From Streptomyces diastaticus subsp. diastaticus (GTDB taxonomy: Bacteria; Actinomycetota; Actinomycetes; Streptomycetales; Streptomycetaceae): DNA of 64,000 nt. The stretch is from contig NZ_BLLN01000003.1 of assembly GCF_011170125.1 (NCBI RefSeq), positions 930,001 through 994,000 on the forward strand, written 5' to 3'. Each line of letters opens with the position of its first letter. Positions within the stretch are counted from its first letter, which is position 1. Below the pieces are notes generated by a model, which did not search any database, had not been told where the DNA came from, and saw only the letters and a program-made list of their open reading frames with translations. Made by a program: the position numbers and the translations under genes. Of this stretch, positions 43,889 through 52,528 are shown in pieces.

Positions 43889-43924
43889 GGCAAGGAGCGT
43901 GGACACGCTCCTTGCCTTTCTTTT
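43889..43924. terminator. Intrinsic-type terminator with U-tract on the plus strand
   Basis: 12-13-bp perfect stem (43889-43901 with 43904-43916, GGCAAGGAGCGT) followed by TTTCTTTT on the plus strand. It lies behind the leftward GntR gene, for which it offers a hairpin but no U-tract. Confidence 0.7.
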
Positions 43925-43984
43925 CGCCCTCCCGCGCGGGCGCCTTGGGCCGGGCCTCTTCGGAGTCCCGCACGTCGAAGCCCC

Positions 43985-44731
43985 CTACGCGTCCAGCGTC
44001 ACCGTGAACGAGAACCGGTCCCCCCGGTAGCGGATGCGGGTCACGTCGAGGGTGCGGCCCTCCCCGTCCACGGTGATCCCGGTGTAGTGCAGGATCGGGC
44101 TGAGCAGCGGCACGTCGAGCAGCCGGGCCGTCTCCGGGTCGGCGAGGCGGGCCTCGACGGTGTCGGTGATGCGGGCGATGTCCAGGCCGACGGTGTCCCG
44201 CAGCACCTTGGTCATCGGCTGGTTCTCCAGGTCGCCCGGGTCGATCCGGGCCGCGATCTCCGGCGGCAGGTAGTTGCGGGCGTGGTTGGTGGGTTCGCCG
44301 GTCTCCTCGTCGTGGCGCAGCCGGTGGTAGGCGGTCACCTCGGTGCGGCCGGGGAAGTGCTCGGCGAGGTCCGGGGGGACCGGCGCCGGGCCGTGGCCGA
44401 GCAGGCGGGTGCGCATGCCGGACTGCTGGGCGACGATCGCGTCCACCGAGCCGAGCAGGCGGACCGGGGCGCCCTGGCGGGCGCTGGGTTCGATGAAGGT
44501 GCCGCGCCTGCGGTGGCGGCTGATGAGCCCCTCGTCCTCCAGCTCCTTCAGGGCCTGCCGCATCGTCAGGACGCTGACGCCGTAGTGCGCGGCGAGCTGT
44601 TCCTCGGTGGGCAGCCGCAACGGGCCGCCGGGGGAGCGGCCGAGTATGGAGGCCCGCAGGGACTGCGAGACCTGGTACCAGAGCGGCAGTTTCCGGTTCA
44701 GGACGATGGAGTCCGGTGCGAATGCGGTCAC
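43985..44731 (-). CDS. GntR/HutC-family regulator beside hmgA
   Basis: 248 aa from GTG 44731 (GGAGAA upstream). The winged HTH is LPTEEQLAAHYGVSVLTMRQALKELEDEG with the GTFI wing, residues ~15-80. A UTRA ligand domain follows (TAYHRLRHDEETGEPTNHARNYLPPEIAARI, and VTRIRYRGDRFSFTVTL at the end). HutC-type regulators bind small catabolites. Its position 75 bp downstream of and in the same direction as hmgA suggests that it controls homogentisate/tyrosine catabolism. A single-gene unit may also be possible. Confidence 0.88.
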   Translation of the reverse strand: MTAFAPDSIVLNRKLPLWYQVSQSLRASILGRSPGGPLRLPTEEQLAAHYGVSVLTMRQALKELEDEGLISRHRRRGTFIEPSARQGAPVRLLGSVDAIVAQQSGMRTRLLGHGPAPVPPDLAEHFPGRTEVTAYHRLRHDEETGEPTNHARNYLPPEIAARIDPGDLENQPMTKVLRDTVGLDIARITDTVEARLADPETARLLDVPLLSPILHYTGITVDGEGRTLDVTRIRYRGDRFSFTVTLDA

Positions 44732-44806
44732 GGCTTCTCCGGGAGGACGGGGCGGGCGGGCCCGGCCGCCGGTGCGGGGCGGCCGGGTCACCGGTGGTTC
44801 AGGGGA

Positions 44807-46129
44807 TCATCCCGCAGTTCCCCAGTGCCGCTGAAGGCCCTGCCACACCTCGTCGTAGCCGCGCTGCCGGTGGGCTGCGCCGGCCGCCTGCGCGGTCGGC
44901 AGGATGGGCCAGCGCGTCTCGAACATGAACGCCAGACCGTCGTCGATCCTCTGCGGCCTCAGCTCGGCCGCCGACGCCCTCTCGAAGGTGTCCCGGTCGG
45001 GGCCGTGCGCGGACATCATCGGGTGCAGCGAGCCGCCGCCGGGGACGAAACCGCCCGCACCGCCGCGCTTGGCGTCGTAGGCGCCGTCGATCAGGCCCAT
45101 GTACTCGCTCATCACGTTGCGGTGGAAGTAGGGCGGACGGAAGGTGTCCTCGCCGACCAGCCAGCGCGGCACGAAGGCGACGAAGTCGACCCCGGCCAGC
45201 CCCGGCGTGTCCGAGGGCGAGGTGAGCACGGTGAAGATTGACGGGTCGGGGTGGTCGTAGCTGATCGAGCCGATGACGTTGAACCGGCGTAGGTCGTAGA
45301 CGTACGGGACGTGGTTGCCGTGCCAGGCGACGACGTCCAGCGGGGAGTGGCCGTAGGTGGCCCGCCAGAGGTTGCCGCAGTACTTGTTGACGACCTCGAC
45401 GGCTCCCTCCACCTCCTCGAAGGCGGCGACCGGGGCGCGGAAGTCGCGCGGGTTGGCCAGGCCGTTGGCGCCGATCGGGCCGAGGTCGGGGAGCTGGAAG
45501 GGGCGGCCGAAGTTCTCGCAGACATAGCCGCGGGCCGAGGTGCCCGTCAGCTCCACGCGGAACCGGACGCCGCGCGGGATCAGCGCGATCTCGCCCGGCC
45601 CCGCCGACAGCACGCCGAACTCGGTGCGCAGCCGCAGGGTGCCCTCCTGCGGGACGATCAGCAGCTCGCCGTCGGCGTCGGAGAAGACCCGTTCCATCGA
45701 GGTGACGGCGGCGTACAGGTGGACGGCCATGCCCTCGCGGCGGGCCGGGTCGCCGTTGCCGCCGAGGGTCCACAGGCCGGCCAGGAAGTCGGTGCCGGGG
45801 GCCGGGTCGGGCAACGGGTCCCAGCGCATCCGGTTGGGGTCGGGGGCGGCGGCGGTGAACGGACCGCCGTGCAGCGTGCCGTTCTCCGCGCGGACGAAGG
45901 CGGGGTGGGCGGCGGAGGGACGGATGCGGTAGAGCCACGAGCGGCGGTTCTGGGCGCGGGGCTCGGTGAAGGCGGTGCCGCTGAGTTGCTCTGCGTAGAG
46001 ACCGAGCGGGGCGCGCTGCGGGGAGTTGCGGCCCTCGGGGAGGGCGCCGGGGACCGCCTCGGAGCTGTGTTCGTTGCCGAAGCCGGCCAGGTACGCCGGG
46101 GTGGCCGGTCCGTGTCCGTCGACGCTCAT
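44807..46129 (-). CDS. hmgA: Homogentisate 1,2-dioxygenase
   Basis: 440 aa, the full usual length. Family landmarks: [13 protein letters not shown] at the N-terminus, [56 protein letters not shown]. The iron ligands are His and Glu in [13 protein letters not shown] and His in [15 protein letters not shown]. The enzyme opens the aromatic ring of homogentisate to maleylacetoacetate in tyrosine/phenylalanine breakdown. Isomerase and hydrolase genes are not adjacent. A well-formed promoter lies upstream (46165-46193). GntR gene follows. Confidence 0.97.
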   Translation of the reverse strand: MSVDGHGPATPAYLAGFGNEHSSEAVPGALPEGRNSPQRAPLGLYAEQLSGTAFTEPRAQNRRSWLYRIRPSAAHPAFVRAENGTLHGGPFTAAAPDPNRMRWDPLPDPAPGTDFLAGLWTLGGNGDPARREGMAVHLYAAVTSMERVFSDADGELLIVPQEGTLRLRTEFGVLSAGPGEIALIPRGVRFRVELTGTSARGYVCENFGRPFQLPDLGPIGANGLANPRDFRAPVAAFEEVEGAVEVVNKYCGNLWRATYGHSPLDVVAWHGNHVPYVYDLRRFNVIGSISYDHPDPSIFTVLTSPSDTPGLAGVDFVAFVPRWLVGEDTFRPPYFHRNVMSEYMGLIDGAYDAKRGGAGGFVPGGGSLHPMMSAHGPDRDTFERASAAELRPQRIDDGLAFMFETRWPILPTAQAAGAAHRQRGYDEVWQGLQRHWGTAG

Positions 46130-46164
46130 CCGGTGACTCCCTCGTCCGCTGATTCCTCTGCGTC

Positions 46165-46193
46165 ACCATAGGATTGCGTGGCTCCGGTGACAA
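46165..46193 (-). promoter_or_regulatory. hmgA promoter
   Basis: On the minus strand TTGTCA (46193-46188), exactly 17 bp, TATGGT (46170-46165). The leader to ATG 46129 would be about 30 nt. Confidence 0.65.
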
Positions 46194-46383
46194 GCGTGCC
46201 GGTGAGGCGGCGGGGCGTCGGATTCCGCTCCACCGCCGGGCGACGGGCCCGCGGGCCGCCGGAACGGCTCCGTGCGCGGGGGGCGCACAAGAACTGTCAG
46301 AGACTGAACATCGCTCCACTCTCCCGGGGCATGTCGTGGACCCGCAGGTCCCTCGCCGTCCTCGCCGTCGGGGCCTGTCCGGG

Positions 46384-46581
46384 GAGCCACCCCTGGGACC
46401 GGGCCCCCTGGCCGCCCTCCAGGTCTGCGCCGTCGTCACCGGCCACGTCCTCGGGGTCGTCGCCGAGCACGACCGGGCCGTCCCCCTCCAGCCGCCCGAA
46501 CACGCCGTCACCGGCCAACTCCCGCTCTTCGCCCACATGCTCGTCCACACCCTGGGCGGGCTCGGCCTGCTCGTCACCTGA
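46384..46581 (+). pseudogene. C-terminal remnant of a multi-helix membrane protein
   Basis: Only ~65 residues are protein-like: EPPLGPGPLAALQVCAVVTGHVLGVVAEHDRAV, then PPEHAVTGQLPLFAHMLVHTLGGLGLLVT and stop. They resemble the last two helices of Streptomyces membrane proteins sometimes labelled fenitrothion hydrolase-like. The sequence upstream of 46384 has no coding character and there is no start. It is interpreted as a decayed gene stub between hmgA and the TetR gene. Confidence 0.45.
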
Positions 46582-46648
46582 GCCTCCGCGCCGGCCCGGC
46601 CCCTCCCGACGCTCGCGCGGGCGGTCGCCGGGAGGGCACCATGGACCC

Positions 46649-47281
46649 GTGCAGCACCTCACCTCCCTGCGCCGCGCTCCCGTCCAGCAGCGCAGCGCCG
46701 AACGGCTCGTCCGTATCCTCGACGCCTGCGCCGACCTCCTCGACGAGGTCGGCTACGAACAACTCACCACGCGCGCCGTCGCCGACCGCGCCCAGGTGCC
46801 CATCGGCTCCGTCTACCGGTTCTTCGACAACAAGCGCGCCCTGGCCGACGCCCTCGCCCACCGCAACCTCGACCGGTACGCCGACCGCATCGCCCGTCGC
46901 GTCGGCGAGGTCGAGGGCGGTGACTGGCGCGGCGCCGTCGACGCCTGCCTGGACGAGTACCTGACCATGAAACGGACCGTCCCCGGCTTCACCCTCATCG
47001 ACTTCGGCGTCCCCGCGCCCCCCACCGCCGACGAACCCCACGCCAACCACCAGGTCGCCGACCGGGTCGCGGTGCTGCTCGCCGCCCACCTCGAACGGCC
47101 GCTGGACGAGGCCCTGCGCCGTGCCGTCCTGGTCGGCGTGGAGGCCACCGACTCCCTGCTGCACCTGGCCTTCCGCACCGACCCGGCGGGCGACCCGGCC
47201 CTGGTCGCCGAGACCCGCACCCTGCTGCACGCCTACTTCGCCCGCGCCTTCGACCGGCCGCCCGGGGGCCAGGGCGGCTGA
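46649..47281 (+). CDS. TetR-family regulator next to alcohol dehydrogenase
   Basis: 210 aa. TetR_N HTH: ILDACADLLDEVGYEQLTTRAVADRAQVPIGSVYRFFDNKRALADALAHR (about 20-70). The C-terminal ligand domain includes the GGDWRGAVDACLDEYLTM helix and the VLVGVEATDSLLHLAFR helix. GTG 46649 is in frame with the HTH, whereas the nearby ATG 46641 is not. CACCAT, 6 nt upstream, could be the -10 of a leaderless message. The adjacent same-strand zinc alcohol dehydrogenase starting 93 bp downstream is the most likely target or partner. Confidence 0.88.
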   Translation: MQHLTSLRRAPVQQRSAERLVRILDACADLLDEVGYEQLTTRAVADRAQVPIGSVYRFFDNKRALADALAHRNLDRYADRIARRVGEVEGGDWRGAVDACLDEYLTMKRTVPGFTLIDFGVPAPPTADEPHANHQVADRVAVLLAAHLERPLDEALRRAVLVGVEATDSLLHLAFRTDPAGDPALVAETRTLLHAYFARAFDRPPGGQGG

Positions 47282-47374
47282 ACCGCGACCCTGGTGCCCG
47301 CCGAGGCGGGGGCGTTAGGTTGGCCGCCGCCCACCCGCCCACCCGCCCTCACCCACCAGCCGGGAGAACTCGAC

Positions 47375-48466
47375 GTGGTCCGTGCCGCCTTCCTGCCCGC
47401 CACCGGCTCCGCCCTCACCACCGGTGAGATCGTCCTGCCCGACCCCGGCCCCGGCCAGGTGCGGATCAGGCTCGCCGCCGCCGGGGTCTGCCACTCCGAC
47501 CTGTCCCTGACCGACGGCACCATGGCGGTCCCCGTCCCGGCCGTCCTCGGCCACGAGGGCGCCGGAACGGTCGTCTCCGTCGGCGAGGGCGTCACCTCGG
47601 TCGCCCCCGGGGACGGCGTCGTCCTCAACTGGGCGCCCTCCTGCGGAGACTGCGCCGCCTGCCGCCGGGGCGAGGTGTGGCTGTGCCGCAACGCCCTCGC
47701 CGGAGCAGCCCGGGCCCACGCCCACACGTCCGACGGCACCGTCCTGCACCCCGGCCTGAACGTCGCGGCCTTCGCCGAGGAGACCGTCGTCGAGGAGAAC
47801 TGCGTCCTGCCCGTCCCCGACGGCGTACCGCTGACCGAGGCCGCCCTCCTCGGCTGCGCCGTCCTGACCGGCTACGGCGCCGTCCACCACAACGCCCGCG
47901 TCCGGCAAGGCGAGTCCGTCGTGGTCCTCGGCGTCGGCGGAGTGGGGCTGGCCGCCCTCCAGGCCGCCCGGATCGCCGGGGCCGGCACGGTGATCGCCGT
48001 GGACGTCTCCGAGGCCAAGCGGGAGCTGGCCCACCGGGCCGGCGCCACCGAGTTCGTCGTCGCCTCCGACACCACCGCCAAGGAGATCCGTGCCCTGACC
48101 GGCGGTGAGGGCGCCGACGTGGCGATCGAGTGCGTGGGGCGCGCCGCCACCATCAGGACGGCCTGGGAGTCGACCCGGCGCGGCGGCCGCGCCACCGTCG
48201 TCGGCATCGGCGGCACCGACCAGCAGGTCACCTTCAACGCCCTGGAGCTCTTCCACTGGGGCCGCACCCTCTCCGGCTGCGTCTACGGCGACTCCGACCC
48301 CGTCCGCGACCTGCCGGTGCTGGCCGAGCACATCCGCGCCGGGCGGCTCGACCTCGCCTCGATGGTGACCGACCGCATCGGGCTCGACGACATCCCCGCG
48401 GCCTTCGAGCGGATGATCGCCGGCCGGGGCGGCAGGGCCCTGGTGGAGTTCCCGCAGGCCGGCTGA
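47375..48466 (+). CDS. Zinc-dependent MDR alcohol dehydrogenase
   Basis: 363 aa. Catalytic zinc ligands lie in AAGVCHSDLS (Cys) and LGHEGAG (His/Glu). The structural zinc lobe has four Cys in SCGDCAACRRGEVWLC. The Rossmann coenzyme site is VVVLGVGGVGLAALQAARIAGA with Asp (VIAVDVSEAK) favouring NAD. The NDMA-dependent/class-III-like ADH branch is the best fit. GTG 47375 has CGGGAGAA upstream. It oxidises alcohols to aldehydes, perhaps feeding the acyl-CoA genes nearby. A hairpin follows. Confidence 0.92.
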   Translation: MVRAAFLPATGSALTTGEIVLPDPGPGQVRIRLAAAGVCHSDLSLTDGTMAVPVPAVLGHEGAGTVVSVGEGVTSVAPGDGVVLNWAPSCGDCAACRRGEVWLCRNALAGAARAHAHTSDGTVLHPGLNVAAFAEETVVEENCVLPVPDGVPLTEAALLGCAVLTGYGAVHHNARVRQGESVVVLGVGGVGLAALQAARIAGAGTVIAVDVSEAKRELAHRAGATEFVVASDTTAKEIRALTGGEGADVAIECVGRAATIRTAWESTRRGGRATVVGIGGTDQQVTFNALELFHWGRTLSGCVYGDSDPVRDLPVLAEHIRAGRLDLASMVTDRIGLDDIPAAFERMIAGRGGRALVEFPQAG

Positions 48467-48480
48467 GCGGACGGCGGGAT

Positions 48481-48509
48481 CGGTGCCCGCGGTGCGGCGG
48501 CGGGCACCG
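48481..48509 (+). terminator. Hairpin terminator after the alcohol dehydrogenase gene
   Basis: 10-bp stem CGGTGCCCGC (48481-48490) with 48500-48509, 9-nt loop, 15 bp after the stop. Confidence 0.65.
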
Positions 48510-48534
48510 GCCGTCCCCCTGCCGGCCCCGTGCG

Positions 48535-48551
48535 CTAAGCGCTTGCTCAGC
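48535..48551. promoter_or_regulatory. TetR operator copy 1 (CTAAGCGCTTGCTCAGC)
   Basis: 17 bp identical to 49839-49855. It contains the AAGCGCTT palindrome and lies 44 bp before the TetR ATG 48595, so it suggests autoregulation. Confidence 0.75.
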
Positions 48552-48594
48552 GGCAAGGGTATGGTGTGGCACCGGTACGGAGGGAAGGGCAGGC

Positions 48595-49278
48595 ATGAGC
48601 GCGGTGGAGCAGGGGCCCGAGGGGCCGGACGAGGCGGTTCCGGGCGCGGGCGGCGACGGGACCGCGACCGGCGAGACGGACGACGCGGCCTGGGCCGAGG
48701 TGACCCCGGACGCCGCGCGCAGGCTGCTGGTCGCCGCCGTCGACGCCTTCGCCGAACGCGGCTACCACGCCACCACCACCCGCGACATCGCCGGACGCGC
48801 GGGCATGAGCCCCGCCGCCCTGTACATCCACTACAAGACCAAGGAAGAACTGCTCCACCGCATCAGCCGCATCGGCCACGACCGGGCGCTGAAGATCATG
48901 CGGGACGCCGCCGACAGCGAGGGCACCGCGGCCGAGCGCCTGGACCGAGCCGTCCGTTCCTTCGTCGGCTGGCACGCACTGCGCCACACCACGGCCCGCG
49001 TCGTCCAGTACGAACTCGACGCGCTCGGGCCCGAGCACCGCGCCGAGATCATCGAACTGCGCCGGGGGACCGACGCGGCCGTCCGCGAGATGATCTCCGA
49101 CGGGGTGCGGGACGGCGAGTTCGAGGTCCCCGACATCCCCGGCACCACGCTGGCGGTGCTCTCCCTCTGCATCGACGTGGCGCGCTGGTTCAAGGTCGGC
49201 GGCACCCGCACCCCGGAGGAGATCGGCGCGCTCCACGCCGGCCTGGTCCTGCGCATGGTCGGCGCCCGCGAGGCGTGA
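48595..49278 (+). CDS. TetR-family regulator of the MaoC gene (acyl-CoA metabolism type)
   Basis: 227 aa. After a ~33-residue acidic N-terminal extension comes the HTH (VAAVDAFAERGYHATTTRDIAGRAGMSPAALYIHYKTKEELLHRIS, about 40-90). A TetR C-terminal domain resembling FadR/KstR2-type regulators follows (SFVGWHALRHTTARVVQYELDALGPEHRAEI). GGAGGGAAGG precedes ATG 48595. Exact copies of one 17-bp operator stand before this gene and before the convergently oriented MaoC gene. It is therefore predicted to repress both, with an acyl-CoA as probable inducer (inference). Confidence 0.9.
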   Translation: MSAVEQGPEGPDEAVPGAGGDGTATGETDDAAWAEVTPDAARRLLVAAVDAFAERGYHATTTRDIAGRAGMSPAALYIHYKTKEELLHRISRIGHDRALKIMRDAADSEGTAAERLDRAVRSFVGWHALRHTTARVVQYELDALGPEHRAEIIELRRGTDAAVREMISDGVRDGEFEVPDIPGTTLAVLSLCIDVARWFKVGGTRTPEEIGALHAGLVLRMVGAREA

Positions 49279-49351
49279 ACGCCCGTACGGCCCGGGCGCG
49301 GACGCCGCGGGCCGTGGACGGGCGGGCCGGCGGGCGCCGGCCCCGTGCTGG

Positions 49352-49813
49352 TCAGAGGTGGTAGCGGACGACCGCCTCGGCGACGCAGACCGGCTTGTCG
49401 CCGCCCTCGCGCTCCACCGTGAAGACGGTGGTGACCTGGACCCCGCCGGCGACCTCGGCGACGTCGGTGACCTGCGCGGTGGCGCGCAGCAGTGAGCCGA
49501 CCGGGACCGGCGCGGGGAAGCGGACCTTGTTGACGCCGTAGTTGACCCCCATCCGCACGCCTTCCACGGCGATCAGCTGCGGGCCGAAGACGGGCAGCAG
49601 TGACAACGTCAGGTACCCGTGCGCGATGGTGGTGCCGAACGGGCCCTCCTTCGCCTTCTCGGGATCGACGTGGATCCACTGGTGGTCGCCGGTCGCCTCG
49701 GCGAACTGGTCGATCCGCTGCTGTGTGATCTCCAGCCAGTCGGTGCGGCCCAGCCGCTCACCGACGGCCGCGCGCAGTTCGTCGACCGATGCGAAGATCC
49801 TCGGTTCTGCCAT
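49352..49813 (-). CDS. MaoC-family (R)-specific enoyl-CoA hydratase
   Basis: 153 aa single hot-dog domain. The hydratase catalytic pair lies in QFAEATGDHQWIHVD (Asp and His four to five residues apart) followed by GPFGTTIAHGYLTLSLLP, the classic MaoC/PhaJ sequence. VNYGVNKVRFPAPVPVGSLLRA closes the fold. It hydrates trans-2-enoyl-CoA in fatty-acid or polyketide-starter metabolism. AGAGAGG is the probable ribosome site. The 17-bp TetR operator overlaps its promoter 26 bp before the ATG. Confidence 0.92.
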   Translation of the reverse strand: MAEPRIFASVDELRAAVGERLGRTDWLEITQQRIDQFAEATGDHQWIHVDPEKAKEGPFGTTIAHGYLTLSLLPVFGPQLIAVEGVRMGVNYGVNKVRFPAPVPVGSLLRATAQVTDVAEVAGGVQVTTVFTVEREGGDKPVCVAEAVVRYHL

Positions 49814-49838
49814 GTCCCGACCTCTCTCATCAACATGT

Positions 49839-49855
49839 CTAAGCGCTTGCTCAGC
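49839..49855. promoter_or_regulatory. TetR operator copy 2 (CTAAGCGCTTGCTCAGC)
   Basis: Exact repeat of 48535-48551, placed 26 bp upstream of the leftward MaoC ATG. It is framed by CATG on both sides. Confidence 0.75.
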
Positions 49856-49965
49856 ATGTCCCGGCCGCTCCGGGCTGTCAATGAACCCCCGGCGCCCCGG
49901 CCCGTACCCAGCGCTGGGCCCGCGCTTGGGTCCTCGGTCCACCCGCGCCGCGTAGGGTCGGGCGG

Positions 49966-50430
49966 GTGCCGCAGATTCCGCAGAAGATCCACGAGCTCAC
50001 CGTCGGCCAGCTCTCCGCCCGTAGCGGGGCCGCCGTCTCCGCGCTGCACTTCTACGAGGCCAAGGGGCTCATCTCCAGCCGCCGCACCTCGGGCAACCAG
50101 CGCCGCTACCACCGCGACACCCTGCGCCGGGTGGCCTTCGTCCGCGCCGCCCAGCGTGTCGGCATCCCGCTGGCCACCATCCGCGACGCCCTCGCCGAAC
50201 TCCCCGAGGAGCGCACCCCGACCCACGAGGACTGGGCCCGCCTCTCGCACGTCTGGCGCGCCGAACTCGACGAGCGCATCAACCAGTTGCACCGCCTGCG
50301 CGACCACCTCACCGACTGCATCGGCTGCGGCTGCCTCTCCCTGGAGACCTGCGTCCTGTCCAACCCGGACGACACGGTGGGCGCGTCGCTGACGGGGTCG
50401 CGGCTGATGGGGGCGCGGCGCAGGGAGTAG
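49966..50430 (+). CDS. soxR: SoxR-type MerR redox regulator
   Basis: 154 aa. Mer[43 protein letters not shown] dimer helix follows, then the [2Fe-2S] cysteine cluster [12 protein letters not shown] (C-x2-C-x-C-x5-C), which defines SoxR. In Streptomyces SoxR responds to redox-active secondary metabolites and activates a few export/reductase genes. GTG 49966 is preceded by TAGGGT at 7 nt, indicating a leaderless start. The only neighbour that might have been a target is the truncated MFS transporter gene just downstream. Confidence 0.95.
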   Translation: MPQIPQKIHELTVGQLSARSGAAVSALHFYEAKGLISSRRTSGNQRRYHRDTLRRVAFVRAAQRVGIPLATIRDALAELPEERTPTHEDWARLSHVWRAELDERINQLHRLRDHLTDCIGCGCLSLETCVLSNPDDTVGASLTGSRLMGARRRE

Positions 50431-50437
50431 GAGAGGT

Positions 50438-50605
50438 TCAGGGCGGGGAGCGCCGGGTCCGGTGGAAGACCACGGCCACCCCGGCCGCGGCGACGACCAG
50501 CAGGGCCCCGTCCAGGGGGAACGGCACCGTCAGGCCGAAGGAGTCGGCGAGCAGGCCGCCGGCGAGGGCGCCCACCGTGCCGCTGCCGAAGAGGACGACG
50601 CGGTG
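50438..50605 (-). pseudogene. 3' remnant of an MFS transporter gene
   Basis: Reading leftward, VVLFGSGTVGALAGGLLADSFGLTVPFPLDGALLVVAAAGVAVVFHRTRR and stop at 50438 are the last two membrane helices of an MFS exporter. Upstream of ~50605 the frame is unrelated Pro/Gly sequence and there is no start. At least nine tenths of the gene are missing. It stops 7 bp from the soxR stop. Confidence 0.75.
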
Positions 50606-50847
50606 GGCGCCGCCACGACAACTCCGTCTCTCCCGGACGGACAGGACACGTCCGCCCGGGGGCGGGGGACCCGGGCCAGGAGGGCGTTCTGCCGCTGGGC
50701 AAGGGGGCGCGGGCTCCATGTCCCCGCACCAGGTGGCGTGTTCGACGGGGCGCACGCCCCGAGGCGTACCCCCAGCCACCCGGTGGCGCGCGGGGTGGCG
50801 CGGGTACGTAAGGGGCAGGTCGCCGATCCTGAGGGAGGGAGAGCCGT

Positions 50848-51351
50848 ATGGCAGTGGCCGTCTGCTCGTTGAAGTGGGAAGCCGCCCGGACCGGGAACCA
50901 GCGCGTCGTCTACGACAGTGACGGGTACCACCTGGTGCGTTTTCCGTACGAGGAGAGCGAGGAGTCGTACGACCCGTGGGGGATGCACGACCCGGGGAAG
51001 AAGTACCCCGACCCGGAGTCGGGGCTGATCGTGCCGAGCCACGACGGGTGGGGGACGCTCTCGGCGCTGGTGTTCTGGGCGCCGGACAGCCGGCCGGTGG
51101 AGTACCGGGCCCGGTTCGTGCGGGATCCGCTCGGCGCCTCCACCGGGTACGACTCGACGGCGACGACGGACTCCGCGCCGACCGGGGGCAACCAGTTCCG
51201 GACGTACATGTGGCAGATCTTCGTCCGGAAGGACACCCCGCTCGGCCTGAAGGTCACCGCCCGGGCCAAGGGTGACGTGCCGGTGCCCGCGGCGCTGACG
51301 CTCGCCGAGTTCAAACTGGCCGTCCACACGGACGTCGCCGTGCCGGACTGA
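50848..51351 (+). CDS. Hypothetical protein, 167 aa
   Basis: A strong ribosome site (GAGGGAGGGAGAG) precedes ATG 50848 and the codon bias is good. The product is acidic/aromatic, soluble and probably all-beta: LKWEAARTGNQRVVYDSDGYHLVRFPYEE at the start, GTLSALVFWAPDSRPVEYRARFVRD in the middle and AALTLAEFKLAVHTDVAVPD at the end. No signal peptide or known catalytic motif. I cannot assign a family. Confidence 0.7.
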   Translation: MAVAVCSLKWEAARTGNQRVVYDSDGYHLVRFPYEESEESYDPWGMHDPGKKYPDPESGLIVPSHDGWGTLSALVFWAPDSRPVEYRARFVRDPLGASTGYDSTATTDSAPTGGNQFRTYMWQIFVRKDTPLGLKVTARAKGDVPVPAALTLAEFKLAVHTDVAVPD

Positions 51352-51415
51352 CCCCGCCCGTCGCCGTGGGCGCGGCCCCGGCCGCCCTCGGGGCGCGGCT
51401 GGGGCCGAGTCGGGA

Positions 51416-51994
51416 TCAGGCCGCCAGGAGGGGAGTGGCGACCTGGGCCAGGGCCCGGGGGGTGAGCAGTTCGCGCGGCACACTGATCCCGCACCGGACG
51501 CAGTGCGGTTCGGGTCCCTCGCCCCAGGCGAGGTGGGCCGTGGCGCAGACGGGGCAGCCGGTGCCCGGTTCCCGGTCGAGGGCGTCGAGGAGGCGGCGCA
51601 GTACCTCGGCGAGCGGAAGGCTGGGGTGCAGGCCCGGGTTGTCGCACCAGGCGAGGGCGTAGCCGCTGCCGGTGCGGCGCTGCCAGGTGTCGACCCCGGC
51701 CGGGCGGCGCAGCCCGTCGTGCTTCTCGCGGCGCCTGCGGGCGGCGAAGCGCTCCTCGTGGGCCAGCCACAGGGCGCGCGCCTCCTCCAGTTCGGCGAGG
51801 GCCGCCACCAGCCGGGCCGGGTCGGGGGAGCGGTCCTCGGGGCCGAAGCGGTGCCGGGAGCACAGGTGGTCCCAGGTCGCCCGGTGGCCGTAGGGGGCGA
51901 ATCGTTCGAGGCACTTGCGCAGGGAGTAGCGGCGCAGAGCCAGGTCGCAGCGGGGGTCGCGGACCTGTCTCGCCAGACTCCGGAAACCAGCCAT
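51416..51994 (-). CDS. Hypothetical zinc-ribbon protein, 192 aa
   Basis: GGAGGTG lies 9 nt before ATG 51994. The N-terminal half is helical and basic (RDPRCDLALRRYSLRKCLERFAPYGHRATWDHLC). The C-terminal half contains a treble CxxC pair, GCPVCATAHLAW and HCVRCGISVPREL, that should bind one zinc. Two further cysteines (DPRCD, DHLCSRH) might form a second site. Zinc ribbons of this type occur in nucleic-acid-binding proteins. Function unknown. Confidence 0.65.
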   Translation of the reverse strand: MAGFRSLARQVRDPRCDLALRRYSLRKCLERFAPYGHRATWDHLCSRHRFGPEDRSPDPARLVAALAELEEARALWLAHEERFAARRRREKHDGLRRPAGVDTWQRRTGSGYALAWCDNPGLHPSLPLAEVLRRLLDALDREPGTGCPVCATAHLAWGEGPEPHCVRCGISVPRELLTPRALAQVATPLLAA

Positions 51995-52528
51995 GGTGGT
52001 GCACCTCCGTGATCGGAACGCCGGCTCCACCCCGGCCGCCGCCGTCCGGGGGCCGCCACGGAAGGGGTCCCGGACGGAGTGCGGTCGGAGCGAGGTCGTT
52101 ACAGGGACGTATGCGCCGTCGAAGCGGCTCCATTCATGCCGAGTCCGTTCATTCCGCTTCCGTCGCGCGGGCTGTCCGCGCCGCCGGTTCACGGGCGTGG
52201 GAGGCCGGCGCGTGTGACGCGTGGTCACCTGCGAGGCGGCGTACCGGCGGTGTCCTCCGGCTCGCCGTCGTCGGGAGGACCAGGTGTGCGACGGCTCGTC
52301 CCCGGACACGCCCCACCTGCCCACTGGCCGGCCGGGCGGTGGCCGTCACGGGCACGGCGGTGCTCACGCCTCGCGACGCGGGCGACCAGTGGTGTGCCGA
52401 CGGCATCGTGCAGCGGGCCGTGGGCGGCCTCACCCACGAGGACATCCGGTGGCGGAACCGCCCGGCCTGCCGGCGGATGGCGGAGTTCCCGGGCCACGGC
52501 TGACCGGCGCCGATGGTGAGGACGGCGA
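51995..52528. other. Intergenic region with one unassigned protein-like fragment
   Basis: About 530 bp. On the plus strand 52330-52503 encodes GRAVAVTGTAVLTPRDAGDQWCADGIVQRAVGGLTHEDIRWRNRP then a stop. This has coding-like composition but no start, ribosome site or family match I recognise. It could be a gene remnant. The rest shows nothing. Confidence 0.4.

Noticed and set aside
46641-46964. ATG 46641 as start of the TetR gene
   Set aside because: It is out of frame with the helix-turn-helix; GTG 46649 is in frame.
49900-50847. SoxR binding box for a local target
   Set aside because: No inverted repeat of the Streptomyces SoxR type was seen around soxR or the MFS stub.
52330-52503. Possible gene ending at 52503
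   Set aside because: Coding-like residues but no start codon context, ribosome site or family; mentioned only as an intergenic fragment.
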